Part shown: positions 1-4,768 of the stretch, one piece after another | Position numbering within the stretch: the stretch's first letter is position 1 | Layout of the letters: the number at the start of each line of letters is the position of its first letter | DNA from: Oscillospiraceae bacterium | GTDB lineage: Bacteria > Bacillota > Clostridia > Oscillospirales > Acutalibacteraceae | Direction: 5' to 3' | DNA length: 7,772 nt | Assembly: GCA_009786735.1 (NCBI GenBank) | Contig: WQRM01000071.1 | Span: forward strand, 1-7,772 | Made by a program: the position numbers and the translations under genes | The notes under the pieces: generated by a model | Told to the model about the DNA's origin: nothing | Seen by the model: the letters and a program-made list of their open reading frames with translations, nothing else | Database searches by the model: none

Positions 1-130
1 GGTCGGCGGTGCCGACGAAGTGTATGTTGGCCTGCGGGTGCAGGTAGCGGATAAGTCCGGCTGCCGCCAAGGCGGGGTTGATATGCCCGCCTGTGCCGCC
101 CGCGGCGAAAAGGATGGTTTTGTTGTCCAT
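1..130 (-). CDS. murG: MurG, N-terminal fragment (cut by window edge)
   Basis: MurG is the membrane-associated glycosyltransferase that moves GlcNAc from UDP-GlcNAc onto lipid I to make lipid II. Only the first 43 codons are here. The protein begins MDNKTILFAAGGTGGHINPA, and GGTGGHINPA (residues 10-19) is the glycine-rich loop typical of the MurG N-terminal domain, followed by the usual helix and a FVGT strand. I chose the ATG at 130 because a GGAG site (139-136) lies 5 bases upstream. A second in-frame ATG at 145 would add MTGAP; it overlaps the HEPN stop codon as ATGA but has no clear ribosome binding site. The gene follows the HEPN gene by 11 bases. In a standard dcw cluster murG directly follows ftsW, so its position here supports the identification. 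Identity is very sure; the exact start is less so. Confidence 0.95.
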   Translation of the reverse strand, partial: MDNKTILFAAGGTGGHINPALAAAGLIRYLHPQANIHFVGTAD

Positions 131-135
131 GGGTG

Positions 136-139
136 CTCC
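136..139 (-). promoter_or_regulatory. Shine-Dalgarno site for murG
   Basis: GGAG on the minus strand, 5 bases before the ATG at 130 and 2 bases after the HEPN stop codon. It favours the ATG at 130 over the in-frame ATG at 145. Ribosomes finishing HEPN would stop next to it, so translation of the two genes is plausibly coupled. Confidence 0.6.
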
Positions 140-141
140 AG

Positions 142-534
142 TCATGGGGAGATTTTTTTGGTGCAATGGTCTACGATGCACTGGGCGGCTTGCAGGGCGG
201 CATGGGTTTCTTCTTCGGTGTGTTCATGATTGTTTGGGTAGCGTGTTTGCGTTGCGTAGGGCGATATATTATTGCACTTTTGATAAAATTGCTCAAATTC
301 CTGGTCGTAGTCGCTACACAGCTGACACAACAAGCCGAGATTATGCGTGTGCGGCGGCTCACAGCCCGCAAACAACAAATAACCTTTTAACGCTTTTTCG
401 ATTGCTTGCTGGCAATGATAGCAGGAAATGTCCAGTTGCTTGGGATGATAATCCTCAAACAATCGTTGTGCTGCCAACAAATCACCATTCGCTTTTGCCA
501 GCCAAGGCAACACGAACTCAACGTTGGGCATCAT
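142..534 (-). CDS. HEPN-domain protein, partner of the MNT nucleotidyltransferase
   Basis: This 130-residue protein looks like a complete, stand-alone HEPN domain of the PF05168 kind. The signs are an N-terminal helix with WLAKANGDLLAAQRLFE (residues 11-27), the family core CYHCQQAIEKALKGYL (38-53), HTHNL (62-66) and a late TRYP (97-100). HEPN proteins paired with MNT enzymes often act as RNase toxins, commonly using R-x4-6-H. Here R98-YPNN-H103 fits R-x4-H, but RYP is itself a family motif, so activity is uncertain. The protein has eight cysteines, including C38-x2-C41 and C70-x2-C73. Its start (ATG 534, or the next ATG at 531) overlaps the upstream MNT stop as ATGATG, so the two are translationally coupled. 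Its stop overlaps a possible murG start. GC content is low for the region. Family assignment is strong; toxin function is inferred. Confidence 0.88.
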   Translation of the reverse strand: MMPNVEFVLPWLAKANGDLLAAQRLFEDYHPKQLDISCYHCQQAIEKALKGYLLFAGCEPPHTHNLGLLCQLCSDYDQEFEQFYQKCNNISPYATQTRYPNNHEHTEEETHAALQAAQCIVDHCTKKISP

Positions 535-848
535 AGCAAAATTCCCTTTCTATGGACTGTGCGTTCAAGTGAAAGCAACGATTTCATTTTTTCAAAATCA
601 CTTTTCGTTGTCGCTAACACATCCACGGGCATTCTTGTTTTTCGCTGCGGAGAATATATCGCTCCCTGCGCGCGCTGCATCGCCTCAATCGGGCGCATGC
701 TGCCGTCTGGTATCACCACATAGAAGTCGTAATCGCTGTGCTCGTTGGGCTCGCCATAGGCGTAAGAGCCGAACAGATAAATCTGCTCAGCGGGCACGGC
801 TTGGCGTATGACTTCCGCAATGTCGCGGATTTCTTGGCTGATTTCCAT
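531..848 (-). CDS. Minimal nucleotidyltransferase (MNT, MntA-like), likely antitoxin of the HEPN pair
   Basis: This is a small DNA polymerase beta-type nucleotidyltransferase of about 105 residues. Numbered from the GTG at 851, LFGSYAYGEPNEHSDYDFYVV (residues 26-46) holds the GS-x10-DxD signature (G28, S29, D40, D42). D77 in MPVDVLA is the likely third metal-binding carboxylate, so the active site looks intact. It has no extra C-terminal domain. In studied MntA/HepT pairs the MNT enzyme adds AMP to the HEPN partner and silences it; that role is inferred here. I prefer the ATG at 848, 9 bases after a GGAAAGGG site (865-858); an in-frame GTG at 851 is the alternative. The gene starts about 30 bases after ftsW ends, has its own likely promoter, and overlaps the HEPN gene by 4 bases. 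An antitoxin-first order is common in such pairs. Confidence 0.88.
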   Translation of the reverse strand: MEISQEIRDIAEVIRQAVPAEQIYLFGSYAYGEPNEHSDYDFYVVIPDGSMRPIEAMQRAQGAIYSPQRKTRMPVDVLATTKSDFEKMKSLLSLERTVHRKGILL

Positions 849-857
849 CACATCACG

Positions 858-865
858 CCCTTTCC
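858..865 (-). promoter_or_regulatory. Shine-Dalgarno site for the MNT gene
   Basis: GGAAAGGG on the minus strand, 9 bases before the ATG at 848 and 6 before the GTG at 851. Either start is compatible with it. It lies close to the start point predicted for the promoter at 872-900, which would give a very short leader of roughly 17 bases. Confidence 0.5.
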
Positions 866-871
866 GTGTTT

Positions 872-900
872 ATTATACATCATGTTGGCGCACTTTGCAA
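872..900 (-). promoter_or_regulatory. Candidate sigma-A promoter driving MNT-HEPN and possibly murG
   Basis: On the minus strand, a perfect -10 box TATAAT (877-872) lies 17 bases after TTGCAA (900-895), which matches four of six bases of the TTGACA -35 consensus. Spacing is optimal. The start point would fall near 865. The -35 box lies within the last codons of ftsW and the -10 box just after its stop. No similar site was found before the other genes in the window. The match is seen in the sequence; activity is inferred. Confidence 0.55.
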
Positions 901-2181
901 GGCTTTTGCCTTGCGTCTTCGCCCGCTGAAAAATACCTCTCGCAGCTTTTGCTCGCTGGACGTTCGACTGATGCCCAGCACAATGCCCATCTGCGCCATG
1001 AGCACCACCAGCGCCGTGCCGCCATAGCTGAAAAACGGCAGCGGAATGCCCGTGTTGGGCACCATGCCCGTGACCACCGCGATGTTCAGCGCGGTTTGCA
1101 GCCCAACTTGCAGCACAATCCCCAGCACGAACAACGAGTAAAACCGGTCTTTCGTGCGCAGGGCAATCACAAAGCCGCGCCACACGAGGAACACGAACAA
1201 CGCCACAATCAAGATCGCGCCGATGAAGCCCAGCTCCTCTGCCACGATGGCGAACACGAAGTCGTTTTGCGGCTCGGGCAAGTACAAGTGTTTTTGGATG
1301 GATCTGCCCCAGCCTTGCCCAAACCAACCGCCCGAACCCACGGCATACAGCGACTGGCGAATCTGCCAATTGCCACCGGTTGGGTCGCTGGCGGGGTCGA
1401 GGAAGGAGATAATGCGCGCTGCGGCGTGGTCCGGCAAGATGTTGGGGTTGTTGAACACCGCCGCCACCGCGCCCACCGCGCCCACGGCAGGGATGGCGTA
1501 GGCCAGCAGCGGAATGCGCTGCTCGCCGATGAAGATCATCATGAAGCCGATGCCCGCGATGATGATTGCGCCGGACACGTGGTCTCCGGCAAACACGAGC
1601 CCTGCCACCAAGGCGAGGACGATGAAATACATGAACGATGACCACCAGCGACCAAACCAATTGTGAAAGCGCTTGCCGGGCACGAGACTGGTTTGCCGCA
1701 CGGGCGCATAGCCGGGCTTTTGGTATTTCTCCATGGCATAGGCGAAAAACCAGATGATTGCCACTTTGGCAACCTCGGACGGCTGGAACTGAATGACACC
1801 GGGGATGGTGATCCAGCGGCGAAAACCGCCGGTGCCGGTGACCAGAGCAATCACCAACAGCCCCACTGCCACCACCAGCACGATAATCGGCAGACCAAAA
1901 CGGCGCAGGATATCCGGGTTGACTTTGGAGACGATGAGCATGATGGCGAAACCCACCACCGCCCACAGCGCTTGCTGGCGGATGAAGTGATAGGGGTCGC
2001 CGAAATGGCGGGCGGCGAAGACATAGCTTGCCGAGAACATCATCACTAGACCCACGCATAGCAAGATGGTGACCGCAACAAGGAACGGAAAATCAAAGCC
2101 GCCGTAGCCCAGCAAAAACTGACGCAACGGCACTTTTTCTTTGGTGAATTTTTTGCGCATTTCTGCACGTGGCACTGCCAT
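880..2181 (-). CDS. ftsW: FtsW, SEDS-family peptidoglycan glycosyltransferase
   Basis: A 433-residue multi-spanning membrane protein of the SEDS family (FtsW/RodA/SpoVE), which polymerises lipid II together with a class B PBP. After a basic cytoplasmic N-terminus (1-30) come hydrophobic segments throughout. Landmarks are QPSEVAK (133-139), the large extracellular loop with SFLDPASDPTGGNWQ (259-272), SLYAVGSGGWFGQGWG (277-292), FAIVAEELGFIG (310-321) and GIPLPFFSYGG (378-388). D266 of ASDP corresponds to the catalytic aspartate (D297 of E. coli FtsW). Residues about 151-180 form a longer cytoplasmic loop than usual. A basic tail (RRRK, 421-424) ends the protein. The start is fixed by an AGGGGG site overlapping the mraY stop, with a 9-base gap. 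Position between mraY and murG favours FtsW over RodA; a SpoVE-type sporulation role cannot be excluded. Confidence 0.96.
   Translation of the reverse strand: MAVPRAEMRKKFTKEKVPLRQFLLGYGGFDFPFLVAVTILLCVGLVMMFSASYVFAARHFGDPYHFIRQQALWAVVGFAIMLIVSKVNPDILRRFGLPIIVLVVAVGLLVIALVTGTGGFRRWITIPGVIQFQPSEVAKVAIIWFFAYAMEKYQKPGYAPVRQTSLVPGKRFHNWFGRWWSSFMYFIVLALVAGLVFAGDHVSGAIIIAGIGFMMIFIGEQRIPLLAYAIPAVGAVGAVAAVFNNPNILPDHAAARIISFLDPASDPTGGNWQIRQSLYAVGSGGWFGQGWGRSIQKHLYLPEPQNDFVFAIVAEELGFIGAILIVALFVFLVWRGFVIALRTKDRFYSLFVLGIVLQVGLQTALNIAVVTGMVPNTGIPLPFFSYGGTALVVLMAQMGIVLGISRTSSEQKLREVFFSGRRRKAKALQSAPT
897..914. repeat. Perfect 7-bp inverted repeat in the ftsW 3' end
   Basis: GCAAGGC (897-903), a 4-base loop, then GCCTTGC (908-914). 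It falls within codons for the C-terminal KAKALQ of FtsW, and one arm overlaps the -35 box of the promoter at 872-900. There is no T run after it on either strand, so it is not a typical terminator. It could be a weak mRNA hairpin or a protein-binding dyad, or chance. Confidence 0.4.
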
Positions 2182-2186
2182 AGTTA

Positions 2187-2192
2187 CCCCCT
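2187..2192 (-). promoter_or_regulatory. Shine-Dalgarno site for ftsW inside the mraY stop
   Basis: AGGGGG on the minus strand, 5 bases before the ftsW ATG at 2181. Its first bases are the AG of the mraY TAG stop. The arrangement points to translational coupling of mraY and ftsW and leaves no room for murD or a promoter between them. Confidence 0.6.
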
Positions 2193-3240
2193 AAACCACA
2201 AAGCCGGGCATGCCGCGCAGCCCAAAATATACCACACCCAAGCCCACTGCCACACCAATGGCGTTGATGACGCAGAACACGACATCGATTTTCTTCTCGC
2301 TCCAGCCGCTCATCTCAAAGTGGTGGTGGATGGGCGCCATCTTGAACACGCGTTTGCCGCGTGTGGCCTTGAAATAGCCAATCTGGATGACATCCGAAAG
2401 GAACTCAATTACGTATATGATGCCCATGGGCAAAAGTATAACCGGGGTTTCGAGCGCGAAGGCGATGGCGAGCAGCAAGCCACCGATGAACATGCTGCCG
2501 GTGTCGCCCATGAAAACCTTTGCGGGCGGACGATTCCACAGCAAAAAGCCCACACAACCGCCAACGAGCGCCGCTGTGAGCACACCTGCGCCGAACAATC
2601 CGCGCATCACCGCGAACACGGCAAGGCCTGTCCCCGTGATGACGGTGACGCTGGAGCACAGCCCGTCGATGCCGTCGGTGAAGTTCACGGCGTTGACGAA
2701 GGCGTAGATGCCCACAGCGCCAAACAACACAAACAACCACCCAGGCATGCCCACACGTCCAACGAAGGGGATGAGCGTGCTGGGGCTACCCTGCATGGAG
2801 AGGATCATCACCAGCAAATAGCCGCCGATGATGATGATTTGCATCACACTTTTTTGGGCGATGGACAAGCCTTTGTTGCGCTTTTTGACGACCTTGGTGT
2901 AGTCGTCCAGAAAGCCCAGCAGCCCGAACGCTGCCGCCATGCCAACGCCTGCCAGCAGCCGCCAGCGCACGCCGCCGGACAGCGGCATCATGCTGCGCCC
3001 GCCCAACAGGAAAAAGTCGATACCCAGCACAACCGCAATGGCGAGAAGGATGCCAATGATGAACATCAGCCCGCCCATGGTGGGCGTGCCTTGCTTGTGC
3101 TTGTGCCAGTTTGGTCCGATGTCTAAAATCACCTGCCCAAACTTGAGCTTGTGCAGCCAGGGGATGAGCACAAAACCCAGCAGCGCCGTGATGCCCAACG
3201 ACACCGCCAGCGCCAAACTCATTGCCACAAAACCATTCAT
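2191..3240 (-). CDS. mraY: MraY, phospho-MurNAc-pentapeptide transferase
   Basis: MraY is the membrane enzyme that transfers phospho-MurNAc-pentapeptide from UDP to undecaprenyl phosphate, making lipid I. The 349-residue protein has the family's usual length and about ten hydrophobic segments. Signature motifs appear in order: GTPTMGG (51-57), LGFLDDYTKV (108-117) with the aspartate pair D112-D113, NAVNFTDGIDGL (183-194), NRPPAKVFMGDTGS (236-249) with the catalytic D246, and KMAPIHHHFEM (300-310) with the histidine triad at 305-307. All key residues are present. The start at 3240 is set by an AAGGAG site (3251-3246), 5 bases upstream. It lies 34 bases after murE and 9 before ftsW. murF, often found just upstream of mraY, is missing. 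Confidence 0.98.
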   Translation of the reverse strand: MNGFVAMSLALAVSLGITALLGFVLIPWLHKLKFGQVILDIGPNWHKHKQGTPTMGGLMFIIGILLAIAVVLGIDFFLLGGRSMMPLSGGVRWRLLAGVGMAAAFGLLGFLDDYTKVVKKRNKGLSIAQKSVMQIIIIGGYLLVMILSMQGSPSTLIPFVGRVGMPGWLFVLFGAVGIYAFVNAVNFTDGIDGLCSSVTVITGTGLAVFAVMRGLFGAGVLTAALVGGCVGFLLWNRPPAKVFMGDTGSMFIGGLLLAIAFALETPVILLPMGIIYVIEFLSDVIQIGYFKATRGKRVFKMAPIHHHFEMSGWSEKKIDVVFCVINAIGVAVGLGVVYFGLRGMPGFVV

Positions 3241-3274
3241 CTTTGCTCCTTCGTCGCGATAAACAAGAAATGTC

Positions 3275-4705
3275 TTATTTCTTATTTAGGATTTCTTTCA
3301 CAATCACTCGCTCATCAAAATCAATCTTGCCGGTGGCAAGCACTTGATAGGTCTCCTGCCCTTTGCCGGCGAGGAGCACGACATCACCCGGTTTGGCTTT
3401 CTTCAGCGCATAGGCGATGGCGGCGCGGCGGTCGGGCTCAACGTGCAGTTTGGTGCGGGATTTAATCCCCGCCACGATGTCGTCGATAATCGCCTGCGGG
3501 TCTTCGCTGCGCGGGTTATCGCTGGTGACGACCACGATGTCGCTGCCTTGTGCTGCGATTTCGCCCATCAGCGGGCGTTTGGTGGCATCGCGGTCACCAC
3601 CGCAGCCGAAGAGCGTAATCAACTTGCCCTGCCGGGTCTGGTTGATGGCGCGGACAACGTTCTCCAGACCGTCGGGCGTGTGGGCGTAGTCGATGATGAC
3701 GTTGTAGGGCGTGTCCGTGGGCACGAGCTCCATGCGACCGGTGACGCCGACGCACTTGGCAAGCGCCTCGGTGATGCGCGGCAAGTCGATGCCAAGCTCA
3801 AGGGCGGTGCAGGCCGCAGCCATGGAGTTATACACCGAAAACGCGCCCGGCACGCGGTAGTCCACGCGACCGATGTTGCTGCGCGCCACAAGGTGATAGA
3901 TCACGCCGTGTGGGCTCAGTGCGATTTCTTTCGCCGTATAGTCTGCATCGTCGCGGCGCATGGAATAGGTGACGGGGCGGGCGGGTGTGCCCTTCACCAT
4001 GCGGGGTGCTGCGTTGTCATCGAGGTTGACGATGCCGATTTCGCTTTGCACAAACAGCTGGCGCTTGGCCAGCAGATAATTCTCAAAGGTGCCGTGGTAG
4101 TCCAGGTGGTCTTGCGTGAGATTGCTGAACACGCCCACCTGGAAGGTGACACCCTCCACCCGCTTTTGGTCAAGGGCTTGGGAGGAAACCTCCATGAAGC
4201 AGTGTGTGCAGCCGGTGGCAAGCATCTCGGCAAACAGACCATGCAGCTCCCATGGGTCGGGCGTGGTGAGCACAGCGGGGTATTCCACGTCGCCGACCAT
4301 GTTCACCAACGTGCCAATCAAACCACTTTTGTAGCCCATGTGGTCAAACATCTGCTTGAGCAGACAGGTGGTGGTGGTTTTGCCGTTGGTGCCGGTGACA
4401 CCCACGAGCGTGAGTTTTTCGTGCGCCTTGCCGTGATATGCCGCGCAAAGCAGCGCATAAGCCGCGCGGGTGTTTTCCACGATGACCTCGCAGGGCAAAC
4501 CAAGGCTATGCTGCGCGACCACGCAGACCGCGCCGTTCTCGAGTGCCTGCGCGGCGAAGTTGTGCCCGTCAAAACCCTTGCCGGTTACGCAGCAGAACAC
4601 GCTGCCCGGCACGACCAGGCGGCTGTCTTCGGTCACGTGGGTGACGGTGGCGTTGTCGGGCTTGCCGGTATATTCAATTGCGCGCAGTAGTTCTTTCAGT
4701 TGCAT
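3275..4705 (-). CDS. murE: MurE, UDP-MurNAc-tripeptide ligase, predicted meso-DAP adding
   Basis: A cytoplasmic ATP-dependent Mur ligase that adds the third stem-peptide residue to UDP-MurNAc-L-Ala-D-Glu. At 476 residues it is full length. In order: the N-terminal UDP-binding domain; the P-loop VTGTNGKTTTT (103-113); TTPD (147-150); EVSSQAL (172-178); FSNLTQDHLDYHG (193-205); K214 in YLLAKRQLF, matching the carbamylated lysine of the family; DYAHTPDGLE (339-348); FGCGGDRDATKRPLMG (366-381); DNPRSEDP (396-403); and GKGQETYQ (447-454). The DNPR motif is the signature of meso-diaminopimelate-adding enzymes, while L-lysine enzymes have other residues there. The start at 4705 follows an AAGGAGG site (4717-4711) by 5 bases, the strongest in the window. 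It lies 57 bases after the PBP gene and 34 before mraY. Confidence 0.97.
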   Translation of the reverse strand: MQLKELLRAIEYTGKPDNATVTHVTEDSRLVVPGSVFCCVTGKGFDGHNFAAQALENGAVCVVAQHSLGLPCEVIVENTRAAYALLCAAYHGKAHEKLTLVGVTGTNGKTTTTCLLKQMFDHMGYKSGLIGTLVNMVGDVEYPAVLTTPDPWELHGLFAEMLATGCTHCFMEVSSQALDQKRVEGVTFQVGVFSNLTQDHLDYHGTFENYLLAKRQLFVQSEIGIVNLDDNAAPRMVKGTPARPVTYSMRRDDADYTAKEIALSPHGVIYHLVARSNIGRVDYRVPGAFSVYNSMAAACTALELGIDLPRITEALAKCVGVTGRMELVPTDTPYNVIIDYAHTPDGLENVVRAINQTRQGKLITLFGCGGDRDATKRPLMGEIAAQGSDIVVVTSDNPRSEDPQAIIDDIVAGIKSRTKLHVEPDRRAAIAYALKKAKPGDVVLLAGKGQETYQVLATGKIDFDERVIVKEILNKK

Positions 4706-4710
4706 ACGCG

Positions 4711-4717
4711 CCTCCTT
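4711..4717 (-). promoter_or_regulatory. Strong Shine-Dalgarno site for murE
   Basis: AAGGAGG on the minus strand, 5 bases before the murE ATG at 4705. It is a near-perfect anti-16S match and fixes the start. No convincing promoter was seen in the 57-base gap that contains it. Confidence 0.6.
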
Positions 4718-4747
4718 CGTGTTGTGATGAGTTTATCCGCATCCCCA

Positions 4748-4768
4748 ATTACGCATTGCGCATTAGTC
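4748..4768. repeat. Three degenerate 7-base units at the PBP-murE junction
   Basis: On the plus strand, ATTACGC, ATTGCGC and ATTAGTC follow each other exactly in phase (4748-4754, 4755-4761, 4762-4768). The third unit contains the PBP stop codon. It resembles the short heptanucleotide repeats scattered between genes in some bacterial genomes. With three imperfect units the case is modest. Confidence 0.35.

Noticed and set aside
131..150. Direct repeats or attachment-site cores at the edges of the MNT-HEPN cassette
   Set aside because: I compared the bases at 131-150 with those at 849-885 by eye and saw no matching repeat beyond 5-6 bases, so no insertion mechanism can be claimed.
78..536. 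Plus-strand open frame of 152 codons across the HEPN gene
   Set aside because: The opposite strand encodes a recognisable HEPN domain with operon-like overlaps; the plus-strand product has no family features.
848..2059. 403-codon open frame on the minus strand overlapping ftsW in another frame
   Set aside because: The translation is Arg/His/Ala-rich low-complexity, while the ftsW frame holds every SEDS motif. It is a shadow of codon bias.
3344..4690. 448-codon open frame on the plus strand, antisense to murE
   Set aside because: It lies wholly within a motif-complete murE. The His/Ala/Val/Gly-rich translation looks like a GC-rich antisense shadow, with no recognisable motif.
4706..4762. Possible promoter in the PBP-murE gap (GATAAA-like -10)
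   Set aside because: No -35 box at a suitable distance, and the match to TATAAT is poor.
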